The notes under the pieces were generated by a model. The model ran no database searches. It worked only from the letters and a program-made list of their open reading frames with translations, and was not told the origin of the DNA. From contig OX453281.1 of NCBI GenBank assembly GCA_949710005.1, forward strand, positions 27,906,839 to 27,970,838: a stretch of 64,000 bases of DNA, given 5' to 3'. Source of the DNA: Ricordea florida. Taxonomy: Eukaryota; Cnidaria; Anthozoa; Corallimorpharia; Ricordeidae. Both the position numbers and the translations under genes were made by a program. Positions 12,427 to 23,541 of this stretch are shown piece after piece. Positions within the stretch are counted from its first letter, which is position 1; every line of letters starts with the position of its first letter.

Positions 12427-12483
12427 CTAGTGAGAACAGCAGCAACCTACCAACATTTACTTCTCCGATGTTGTTCTCACTAG
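12427..12483. repeat. short inverted repeat
   Basis: CTAGTGAGAAC at 12427-12437 faces GTTCTCACTAG at 12473-12483. A second hairpin with CATAAGCACAA arms follows at about 12512-12558. Probably degraded foldback elements. Confidence 0.55.
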
Positions 12484-12741
12484 TAATAGCCGTGAGATAA
12501 GCATAAACCGACATAAGCACAATAACAAGAACCGAAATTGTTTTTCTTGTGCTTATGCTATAGTTGTCTCTCGGAAATCGCTAGTGGGAAGAACATAACA
12601 TAAATAAGCATTTGCTCTTTTTTTGTGCTTGTGCGCCAGTCAAAAGCAGCCTTAACTCTCAACAACCGTCCCTTGTGAGATCATTCCATTTGCCCTCTCG
12701 TTAACGCTCCGCGCGAGCAATGTTGTATTTGTGAGTTTTAA

Positions 12742-12963
12742 ATGGACGTTGTCTCTTTGTTCGTGAGTGCTGAGGAGAATTGGGAACTTTTCTTTTGTCC
12801 AGACCTGTCAAGTTTCATTGCGAAAGAAAAAAAACCCTGGCGATCAGGGAAGAGTCAGCTTAACTCCAAGTTCGGAAAAAAAGAGAACACAGAAAAAGTG
12901 CTGAGGAGAAGCCCCAAATCAAGTGAAATTTATGGCAACTACGTCCTTACCTCAAAACTCTAG
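12742..12963 (+). other. short ORF of 73 codons inside a dispersed repeat
   Basis: An ATG-initiated frame ends in ...NYVLTSKL. It has charged composition, but no domain I recognise and no splice context. Part of the same DNA recurs inverted at the right end of the window, so it may be a repeat-borne or exon-derived frame. Weak evidence for a gene. Confidence 0.2.
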
Positions 12964-13598
12964 CGACTTGCAATGCGTGCGGTGCAAATTATTCAGTGGA
13001 AATGCATAAGAGTTTCTATCCAAATCTTGACAAGAGGTTCAACTATCGATAGCTCTCATTCCCTTTTGGCCTGTTAACTTAGCGATGGTTCGTAGCTCAT
13101 TTACGATTAAACTTGAGCAGTTTGTTTTTCCCTCGGCGCTCACCACCGATTCGTTTTCCGAAAGCTTAAACGTTAAGTCCGGGCTAAGTTAAAAGACACA
13201 GTAACCCAAGAGGCGCCGATGTAAATTACGCCATAAAGGTAGAGAAATTCATTTCCTTGGCTCTTAAAAGTTGTAGTTACTAATAAACAAACATTGCTCA
13301 CTCTATCATGAAACACTTAGCCCGGTCAGTTATAAATATTTCCAGTCTACTCATTACTTGGAATTTGTACTCTGTGAATTTTACTCCTGGGTCCGGTTGT
13401 TCAAGGCAGATTTACCATTATTCTTTGGGAGTGTTTTGATTGTAGTTTGTCAACTTCATGCCGGAGTCTTCTGTATAAACATTTTATGTTCTTGATTTTT
13501 TTCCTGCTTTCATATTGGGTATTGCTAATCGGCTATCGAAAGACACGAGTCGGCTGATTCCGGTCGCTAACGCTTGCGCTCATGTTTAGGTTTTTATT
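12905..13598 (+). repeat. dispersed repeat, copy also inverted at 63310-64000
   Basis: About 690 bp match the reverse complement of 63310-64000 with few differences. The match ends at AGGTTTTTAT just before the palindrome's left arm. The right-hand copy runs off the window. Confidence 0.85.
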
Positions 13599-13608
13599 TC
13601 CATATTTT

Positions 13609-16600
13609 AGGAAATATTCCAGAATCTGAATCTGATGATGAACTGTCAACCACACTACCAGGTGAGGAATACAAATGGTACATCAAAAAATAATTAAAAG
13701 AAAATGAAAAAACAGTGAAGAATAAAAATGAAGTAACTTCAAATGATACTGGACAAAAGAAAGCAAAGCATTAAAGACATGTGAATGAGATCATGATAAA
13801 GTACATTATGACCATAAAGGAAAGCAGACCCAGTCTTAACAAGGGTTAATGCAATCCAAAAACAAAATTGGATGTAACCTGCGTGGCTCAGAGATAATAA
13901 GTTGACAATCGAGACAAAAATGCAGACTCAGCAATGTCCCAAAAAAACAAAGAAAAAGTGCTTCCTTACAAATTTTGCAGGAAATTGCCTTCACATGCCA
14001 AAAATCAACACTGATCATATATTAATTTGTGTGTGTACAGGCTTATTACATTAATACTTTTTACCCAATAAAAATCAAAGGTCACCGTACAATTTTATTA
14101 ATTTAATGAATAAATCACAATCACATTTACTGCTTGAGGTATTATACTGTAAATATAGTAAAGTAATAAAGGAAATAAAAAATATGGCACTCAAAAGTGT
14201 TAAGTTCACAGATTTTTTCCCAACAACTAGCTTATCTCTTCAAAAATCAGAGTAGGATGGGCAATATATTCCCAAAAAAGATAAATTATGTATTATTGCA
14301 TACTGAGACTAGTTCTTGTTACAACAGACGAAAATCCAAACACAAGAAATAAAAATGAGGTAAGGGAAGTAGTGCAGATTAAAATGTCATGTAAAATTAT
14401 TGGAAGTATGCTTTACTATTAGAACCCAACAATAAAAACTGTTGCAATGTCATGTAATTCATTATAATTCCCGGCAGAAAAAAAAATTGAACTTCACTTG
14501 AATCACAAATGTCCCTTTGGGACGGACACTTAAGACAGACTGAAAGATCCCTTGGGACAAGGTTCTTTGTGAGCATAGACACTTGCATTAAACTGACAGA
14601 CAGGTCCCTTAGGACGAGGTTCTTCGGGAGCATCGACACCTGGGGCAGACTGACTGGTCCCTTGGGACTATAAAGTTCACATATGAGCATTGACACTTGG
14701 GGCAGACTAACAGGTCCCTTGGGACGAAGTTCTTCGTGAGCATCGACACTTGGGGCAGACTGACAGGTCTCTTGGGACGAAGTTCTTCGTGAGCATCGAC
14801 ACTTGGGGCAGACTGACAGGTCCCCTGGGACGAAGTTCTTCGTGAGCATCGACACTAGGGGCAGACTGACAGGTCTCTTGGGACGAAGTTCTTCGTGAGC
14901 ATCGACACTTGGGACAGACTGACTGGTCCAATAAGACTATAAAGTTCACATAAGCATTGACACTTGGGACAGGCTGACTTAATGTCCAATGAGACTATAA
15001 ATTTGACATAAGCATTGACACTTGGGACAGACTGACTGGTCCCTTGGGACGAAGTTTTTCATGAGCATCGACACTTGGGGCAGACTGACAGGTCCCTTGG
15101 GACGAGGCTCTTCATGAGCATCAACACTTGGGGCAGACTGACTGTTCCATTGAGATTATAAAGTTGACATAAGCATTGACACTTTGGGCAGACTGACTGG
15201 TCCTTGAGACAAGGCTCTTCTTAAGCAGCAATACTTGATGCAGACTTACTTGACTGTTCCTCTTGTGACAGTTCTTATATTAAGCAAAAACGTTTAGGCT
15301 GAAGTATGTACAAAACACATGTCAAATAGTATATAAACAAAAAACTTAAGTGAACAAAAAGAACTGTCATGGCTTCCTCCTGCATAACACTAACATTAAT
15401 ACCTAATCAAATAATACTAACAACAGCAGGATTGGCCGACTGACAGTATATATTTTCACATATTTTAAATAAGAGTCATGCTATTAGGAAAATGTTAGTT
15501 AACAATGTATGTTATTTAGAGACAATAGGGAACATGTTATTATGCAATTAGATAAGTAGATAATTTACATCATTTACTTAGAGTGTTTACTTAAGAAATG
15601 GTATTGAATGTCTTATTTTAATTTACCATTAAAATATGAGGTCACGCAATTAGATTAGTTAATGTTAGTTTTATTAGTATATTTCTTTAGTATATTTCAT
15701 TATAATACTATCTCTCTATTATAATAATCATGGTTATTAAGGGAAGTGTGCCACCCAAAAGCTGGAGCCAGTTGTATCTTGCTTTAACTATTGGTGATCT
15801 TTCGTGGGCTATGGCTAAGTTGTTAGTTGTTAAACGTAAGTTACACGTGACTCTTGTGGGTGGCATACTTCCCTTTTCTTTTTATCTCATTTCAGGAATC
15901 GCTTCCAGGGACATCTGGACTTCTTCTTGCACAAGCAGGTGAGAAGCATATGTCTAATTGTATAATACTCTGTATGTAACCTACCAGTAAGGATCTTAAT
16001 TGTTATGTGGGTAAAAGTAGCCATCAGTGACAGTAGTTGATCCACTGGCATTCGACTGTATTTCAGGGGATTATGTCATAGTAATATACAAGTAGAGCTC
16101 TCTGTGTTATCAGGCAATGGCAGTCTTTCATCACAAAGTTCATTAGGCCAAAAGAAATTAGTCAGAAGGTCAAATAGAACAATCGTACTCTACTAGAAAA
16201 TTTTGAAAATACATGTAACTGGATATTTGGAGACAATAATATTTTTGCCCCAGAGACCATGGATTATGGGATTTCCTACAGATCCTTTTTGCTTAGGCCC
16301 CCACTTAAAGTGGCAATGTATTAAGCACTTCCATCCTAACCGGGAACACTATAAATAGGGAATTATGTTGTAAATCAACAGCAACATTAAGACAATTATT
16401 GGTCAATCTACAACCTTTAAAATCGGAATTTTATCCCAGAAGAAAGACAAGAAGTAGAGGAAAGTCAAGTTGGCACTGATGAGGAGGAGAAGACAGAGGA
16501 AGAGAAAAACGAACATAGAGAAGAAGAGAAAAAGAAGGAACATAGAGAAGAAGAGGAGAAGGAACACAGAAGGAAAAGGAAGGACAAGAGAACAACTGCA

Positions 16601-16646
16601 AAAAGGAAAAAGGCAAAGGTGGAAAATAACCCAGAAAGTTAATAAA
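13609..16646 (+). pseudogene. duplicated 3' end of the host UBX-type gene
   Basis: Contains a truncated IPESESDDELSTTLP exon (13611-13661, donor GTGAGG), a 43-nt exon at 15897-15939 (acceptor TCTCATTTCAG, donor GTGAGA) and the terminal Glu/Lys-rich exon 16440-16642 with stop TAA and AATAAA at 16641-16646. All have counterparts on the minus strand in the right arm. There is no 5' half of the gene on this side, so it is a truncated copy. Confidence 0.7.
14520..15230. repeat. ~53-bp minisatellite, left-arm array
   Basis: About 13 units of the type TGGGACGAAGTTCTTCGTGA then GCATCGACACTTGGGGCAGA, each with an internal CGAAGTTCTTCG palindrome. Some units carry a variant GACTATAAAGTT block. The matching array in the other arm is at 24560-25285. 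Confidence 0.9.
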
Positions 16647-16649
16647 AAG

Positions 16650-18015
16650 GACTTTTAAAGGACCCTAGTTTTTGTTTACCTGTGGATTTTGCAATATTTT
16701 ATTTCATGCGTAGCAGGTCCAAATGAAAAAGATTGCAATGAAACTGCTAAGGATAATTTGACAGACGTCCAGGAACACAACTTGGGACAATGCAATAAAA
16801 TCTCAATTTGCCATATAATTCACATATTTTAAAGGTCATCAAAAGTGGCAGAGGCTGGTTAGAGTCCTTTAAAAGTTCATCTTTACAAGCAGCTATGAGG
16901 TTAATTATGTAATTTAACTTCATTTTGATTGTGAGGGTTAATCTAACACATTGATTTAACAAATAGAACTCCTTAGGATATTGTTCTTACATTTCTTGTG
17001 TCCCACATAACCATACATACCATTTAAAAGAAAAGAATATAATATTGAGAAATACAATCTTTTTCCAGCCCAGGCCAAATAAGTATTCTTAATTTCCTGT
17101 CGATTGTTAATGAAGGCTGAAAATATTCTTGGAGAGTGAAAGTTGTATCATTACTTTGATGTCATTTTAAAATCTCGTCCTCTTGTTGATTTGTTATAAT
17201 ATTCTTAATATATGCAAATTTCAGCCTCTGTCTTGCAGTTATAACATATATTCCCATGGCTGTGTCTCACCTTTGAATAGCAGATGAAGTAATAATCACT
17301 TGTAACAAGCACAGTGGGCATGTTTTGAGTACAAGAAAAAGGAAGTTTCATTTTATCTGTAACATTATGCTTGAGAATAACCACGGCAGGTTTCTTTTAC
17401 AGGTCCCATTCCACAGGTCAAAGCACATGTCGCTGCTCTACAGATAAATAAACAAGCTCAAAATAGTCTCCTAGCCCTAATGACCATACAAACATTTGTT
17501 CTAGATCGGTGTGCAACTGTTTTGCTTAGTTACCAATTGATAAAACAGTGACCTGTACCACTGACCTGTGGAATGTGACCTGTAAAAGAAACCTGCCGGA
17601 ATAACCGCAGTAAATTTTTACAGCCATACTTAGAAATTCAGACTTTTTCAAATGATTATTATTTCTTTTAATTTCAAATATATTCATGGCCTGATGATAT
17701 TATGAAAGTATAATAAGAAAATAGTGAATAATTATTCAAAGATAACTTTCTTTCACATGTACATAAAAGAGATCATACATTGGAATAAGAAAATTTAGAA
17801 GACTTTTAAAAGAGTAGTAAAATCTAAGCTTGTGTGGCACTCAAAACCTTACTTATTGAAAGGTATGGAATTAGCTTCCTTGGGTAATAGCACAGTGATT
17901 AAATAGAGTAGGGACCCTTTGGCTTAATTCTTGCCTTGCCCTGAACAATAAGAAAATTTAGAAGAAAATTATACAGTAAATATACACATTTTATGGCCAG
18001 AAGTTTAAATCTGTA
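16650..18015. other. no confident gene in left arm
   Basis: Mirrors 22169-23537. Short open frames (16747-16962, minus) are conserved between the arms, but the arms are recent duplicates, so that is no evidence for coding. An internal inverted repeat (GGTTTCTTTTACAGGTC...) lies near 17390-17600. Confidence 0.4.
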
Positions 18016-18718
18016 TCAGGGGTGATTTGCTCCTGTCTGTATATAATTTGATGATGACCAATATGCATGGAGCCCAAAAAATTCAGTCACTGATATATAT
18101 ATGTTGGTAGTGTCACAGGGAAGTAATAATGATTTGAAATTAAAAGTTAATTTTGCACATGCAATATCACCTGGTTTACTTGTGTCAACTATCTTTACTT
18201 TGCAATTTAAAGAATTTAATGACTGTTGTAAATAGTCAATTTGTTTCCTCTTCAAAGGTTTATTAGTCTTTAAAATGAGAAAAAGAAAGGATTATTATAC
18301 AAAATTTTATGGAAAACTGGTTCCTCTTTTTCATCAAAAGCATGCTAAGTTTCCCACTTTCAGAAAATAGGCATATTTTTTCCTTGTTTTGCGCAGTATA
18401 CCGTTTATCCTATGTAGTGATATACGTTCCTCCTGTGAAGGACTTTGTTCCTCACTCTTGAACGTTTTTTCTTTCGAGAAAAAAATCTCATTTTACGGAA
18501 ACTGTACACATTGAGACTCGCTGAAAATTAACCAGACACACCCTGTAATCAAAGGAGCAATTTAGTTCCTTAAATGTTTATTAAACTTGATTTAAGACTC
18601 TTACCCCCTTCGCTTCTATGGGTCACATTACATTTTGCTTTGCATTGACCGGTATTAAGCCTAACCTAATGCAAATTGAATACAGTAAATAACATAAGCT
18701 TACCCTTTCTGAAGACAT
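18016..18718 (-). CDS. left-arm copy of small two-exon gene
   Basis: Inverted duplicate of the gene at 21466-22168 (see there): exon 1 18718-18704 and exon 2 18267-18016, identical at the protein level as far as I can compare. Confidence 0.45.
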
Positions 18719-19003
18719 TGTGCATAATTTCGAACACTCGGGTACACTGTAACTGCGATGAACACTCCACTTTCGGTGGGTAACACTTTTGGAAACCAAA
18801 AAACGAAACTTATCCTCTGCTCCACCCATCCATCTCCTGTTCACAACTTGTTTGCGGTTTCTTTTAGCATGAAAGTACAGAAGCGTCCAAAGCAACTGTT
18901 CTTCCCTCTGTTTCGTTCAGTCGGAGAGCAATCCATGCGCCTTCACTTACTTGCTCAGTGGATTCTAACCACACCGAAAAACCCTTCCAGGACCCTGGGC
19001 CTC

Positions 19004-19988
19004 TCGAATGAGTAAATTACGCGTTCTGCATATGCTGCCTGGTGCATCGATGTATGACATGCAGACTGTAGAATTTTTAACTTAAATCGTATTCCCATTT
19101 CCATTATCGATAACTAACAGTAAACAGGCTGATATTCGGATTCGGAGTGATATTCAGGCTATGCAAATGTCATACATCACTGGTGTATACTGCCAACCAC
19201 ATAATCTTAGAAAATATAGGAAGTTTGCAGTTCCATCTAATAGAACGGAGAGATTCTCTCAGATTTACTCATTACCAGAACCCCACTAGCATATGGGGTG
19301 TAATAGTGATTCTTTTTCAACTTGCAGTATTATTCTGTAAGGATGAGGCAGAATGTAATACTTTAGAGTGGTGCTAGCATTCAAAGTATTTTGAGAAACA
19401 TGCAAAAAATCTCAAGACATTTACAACTTTTTAGTAAATCGTGAGTTGCAAACTAGCGACAGTGACCTTCATGTAATAAATTTATATATCCCTCCCTTCC
19501 TTCCTCCTTACCTTCAGATCTCCATCCCTCCCTTCCTTCCTACCTGCCTGCCCGGCTACCTGCGCATGTCATTCTTCCTTACTTCCTTCCTTCCTTCCTT
19601 ATTTCCTTCCTTGGCTTGCTTCCTTTCTTCTTCCTTACCTGCCACCCTATCTTACTTTCCACCTTCGAATTCCTTCCTTCCTTCCACTCTGGGCTTACTT
19701 CCTCCCTGCCTGCCTGGCCACCTTCCATCCTTCCTGCCTTCCTTCACTTCCTTCCTGCCTGCTTAGCTTTCTTCCCCTCTTTCTTTCCTCAATGCCCGGA
19801 GCCTCGGATTGTACGAACGAACCTCAATCGAATAATCGAGCCTCGATTAAAGAAACGAGCCTCGATTAAAGAAACGAGCCTCGAATGTCGAATCGAGCCT
19901 CGTATGTCGTGGAGTGGCAGAACGTGGTATCGTGGTCATTTTGTATCGAGAGCTTTTGACCTGGTTTACCAGAAACCGTGAATGATCC
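19004..19988 (-). repeat. ~1-kb repeat unit, copy 2 (inverted)
   Basis: Begins TCGAATGAGTAAATTACGCG and ends CCGTGAATGATCC, the reverse complement of copies 1 and 3. It forms the inner end of the left arm of the palindrome. Confidence 0.85.
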
Positions 19989-20039
19989 TACATTTTTATA
20001 TATGTATGTTGGTTTAAGTGTAAAATTTCACATTAATTA
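19989..20039. other. palindrome spacer
   Basis: 51 bp of AT-rich DNA between the two arms, the loop of the potential hairpin. Confidence 0.85.
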
Positions 20040-20191
20040 GGATCATTCACGGTTTCTGGTAAACCAGGTCAAAAGCTCTCGATACAAAATGACCACGATA
20101 CCACGTTCTGCCACTCCACGACATACGAGGCTCGATTCGACATTCGAGGCTCGTTTCTTTAATCGAGGCTCGATCATTCGATTGAGGTTCG
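20040..20191 (+). repeat. 152-bp direct duplication at the palindrome centre
   Basis: GGATCATTCACGG through GATTGAGGTTCG is present twice head to tail (20040-20191 and the start of 20192-21180), while the left arm has one copy. Confidence 0.9.
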
Positions 20192-21180
20192 GGATCATTC
20201 ACGGTTTCTGGTAAACCAGGTCAAAAGCTCTCGATACAAAATGACCACGATACCACGTTCTGCCACTCCACGACATACGAGGCTCGATTCGACATTCGAG
20301 GCTCGTTTCTTTAATCGAGGCTCGTTTCTTTAATCGAGGCTCGATCATTCGATTGAGGTTCGTTCGTACAATCCGAGGCTCCGGGCATTGAGGAAAGAAA
20401 GAGGGGAAGAAAGCTAAGCAGGCAGGAAGGAAGTGAAGGAAGGCGGGAAGGATGGAAGGTGGCCAGGCAGGCAGGCAGGGAGGAAGTAAGCCCAGAGTGG
20501 AAGGAAGGAAGGAATTCGAAGGTGGAAAGTAAGATAGGGTGGCAGGTAAGGAAGAAGAAAGGAAGCAAGCCAAGGAAGGAAATAAGGAAGGAAGGAAGGA
20601 AGTAAGGAAGAATGACATGCGCAGGTAGCCGGGCAGGCAGGTAGGAAGGAAGGGAGGGATGGAGATCTGAAGGTGAGGAGGAAGGAAGGGAGGGATATAT
20701 AAATTTATTACATGAAGGTCACTGTCGCTAGTTTGCAACTCACGATTTACTAAAAAGTTATAAATGTCTTGAGATTTTTTGCATGTTTCTCAAAATACTT
20801 TGAATGCTAGCACCACTCTAAAGTATTACATTCTGCCTCATCCTTACAGAATAATACTGCAAGTTGAAAAAGAATCACTATTACACCCCATATGCTAGTG
20901 GGGTTCTGGTAATGAGTAAATCTGAGAGAATCTCTCCGTTCTATTAGATGGAACTGCAAACTTCCTATATTTTCTAAGATTATGTGGTTGGCAGTATACA
21001 CCAGTGATGTATGACATTTGCATAGCCTGAATATCACTCCGAATCCGAATATCAGCCTGTTTACTGTTAGTTATCGATAATGGAAATGGGAATACGATTT
21101 AAGTTAAAAATTCTACAGTCTGCATGTCATACATCGATGCACCAGGCAGCATATGCAGAACGCGTAATTTACTCATTCGA
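20192..21180 (+). repeat. ~1-kb repeat unit, copy 3
   Basis: Same components and orientation as copy 1 at 9412-10434. Confidence 0.85.
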
Positions 21181-21465
21181 GAGGCCCAGGGTCCTGGAAG
21201 GGTTTTTCGGTGTGGTTAGAATCCACTGAGCAAGTAAGTGCAGGCGCATGGATTGCTCTCCGACTGAACGAAACAGAGGGAAGAACAGTTGCTTTGGACG
21301 CTTCTGTACTTTCATGCTAAAAGAAACCGCAAACAAGTTGTGAACAGGAGATGGATGGGTGGAGCAGAGGATAAGTTTCGTTTTTTGGTTTCCAAAAGTG
21401 TTACCCACCGAAAGTGGAGTGTTCATCGCAGTTACAGTGTACCCGAGTGTTCGAAATTATGCACA

Positions 21466-22168
21466 ATGTCTTCAGAAAGGGTAAGCTTATGTTATTTACT
21501 GTATTCAATTTGCATTAGGTTAGGCTTAATACCGGTCAATGCAAAGCAAAATGTAATGTGACCCATAGAAGCGAAGGGGGTAAGAGTCTTAAATCAAGTT
21601 TAATAAACATTTAAGGAACTAAATTGCTCCTTTGATTACAGGGTGTGTCTGGTTAATTTTCAGCGAGTCTCAATGTGTACAGTTTCCGTAAAATGAGATT
21701 TTTTTCTCGAAAGAAAAAACGTTCAAGAGTGAGGAACAAAGTCCTTCACAGGAGGAACGTATATCACTACATAGGATAAACGGTATACTGCGCAAAACAA
21801 GGAAAAAATATGCCTATTTTCTGAAAGTGGGAAACTTAGCATGCTTTTGATAAAAAAGAGGAACCAGTTTTCCATAAAATTTTGTATAATAATCCTTTCT
21901 TTTTCTCATTTTAAAGACTAATAAACCTTTGAAGAGGAAACAAATTGACTATTTACAACAGTCATTAAATTCTTTAAATTGCAAAGTAAAGATAGTTGAC
22001 ACAAGTAAACCAGGTGATATTGCATGTGCAAAATTAACTTTTAATTTCAAATCATTATTACTTCCCTGTGACACTACCAACATATATATATCAGTGACTG
22101 AATTTTTTGGGCTCCATGCATATTGGTCATCATCAAATTATATACAGACAGGAGCAAATCACCCCTGA
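21466..22168 (+). CDS. small two-exon gene, unknown function
   Basis: Exon 1 gives MSSER up to a GTAAGC donor (21466-21480). Exon 2 starts at 21917 after TCTCATTTTAAAG and is in phase 0, running through KRKQIDYLQQS and FFGLHAYWSSS to a stop at 22168. The open frame extends upstream of the chosen ATG, so the first exon could be longer. No domain recognised. It converges on the host UBX-type gene. A copy sits in the left arm. Confidence 0.45.
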
Positions 22169-23537
22169 TACAGATTTAAACTTCTGGCCATAAAATGTGT
22201 ATATTTACTGTATAATTTTCTTCTAAATTTTCTTATTGTTCAGGGCAAGGCAAGAATTAAGCCAAAGGGTCCCTACTCTATTTAATCCCTGTGCTATTAC
22301 CCAAGGAAGCTAATTCCATACCTTTCAATAAGTAAGGTTTTGAGTGCCACACAAGCTTAGATTTTACTACTCTTTTGAAAGTCTTCTAAATTTTCTTATT
22401 CCAATGTATGATCTCTTTTATGTACATGTGAAAGAAAGTTATCTTTGAATAATTATTCACTATTTTCTTATTATACTTTCATAATATCATCAGGCCATGA
22501 ATATATTTGAAATTAAAAGAAATAATAATCATTTGAAAAAGTCTGAATTTCTAAGTATGGCTGTAAAAATTTACTGCGGTTATTCCGGCAGGTTTCTTTT
22601 ACAGGTCACATTCCACAGGTCAGTGGTACAGGTCACTGTTTTATCAATTGGTAACTAAGCAAAACAGTTGCACACCGATCTAGAACAAATGTTTGTATGG
22701 TCATTAGGGCTAGGAGACTATTTTGAGCTTGTTTATTTATCTGTAGAGCAGCGACATGTGCTTTGACCTGTGGAATGGGACCTGTAAAAGAAACCTGCCG
22801 TGGTTATTCTCAAGCATAATGTTACAGATAAAATGAAACTTCCTTTTTCTTGTACTCAAAACATGCCCACTGTGCTTGTTACAAGTGATTATTACTTCAT
22901 CTGCTATTCAAAGGTGAGACACAGCCATGGGAATATATGTTATAACTGCAAGACAGAGGCTGAAATTTGCATATATTACGAATATTATAACAAATCAACA
23001 AGAGGACGAGATTTTAAAATGACATCAAAGTAATGATACAACTTTCACTCTCCAAGAATATTTTCAGCCTTCATTAACAATCGACAGGAAATTAAGGATA
23101 CTTATTTGGCCTGGGCTGGAAAAAGATTGTATTTCTCAATATTATATTCTTTTCTTTTAAATGGTATGTATGGTTATGTGGGACACAAGAAATGTAAGAA
23201 CAATATCCTAAGGAGTTCTATTTGTTACATCAATGTGTTAGATTAACCCTCACAATCAAAATGAAGTTAAATTACATAATTAACCTCATAGCTGCTTGTA
23301 AAGATGAACTTTTAAAGGACTCTAACCAGCCTCTGCCACTTTTGATGACCTTTAAAATATGTGAATTATATGGCAAATTGAGATTTTATTGCATTGTCCC
23401 AAGTTGTGTTCCTGGACGTCTGTCAAATTATCCTTAGCAGTTTCATTGCAATCTTTTTCATTTGGACCTGCTACGCATGAAATAAAATATTGCAAAATCC
23501 ACAGGTAAACAAAAACTAGGGTCCTTTAAAAGTCCTT
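22169..23537. other. no confident gene between two convergent genes
   Basis: Short frames at 22800-23033 and 23222-23437 could be additional exons of the preceding gene, but I see no clean splice sites. Otherwise AT-rich. Confidence 0.35.
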
Positions 23538-23541
23538 TTTA

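Larger units (their letters stand above)
13609..19988 (+). repeat. giant palindrome, left arm (inverted copy)
   Basis: The reverse complement of 20040-26179 apart from small indels and substitutions. Its outer border AGGAAATATTCC lies inside a host exon (the VTFKGNIP exon at 26127-26190 of the right arm). The first 12 nt of that exon are missing here and replaced by unrelated DNA. This makes the left arm the derived copy. Confidence 0.9.
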
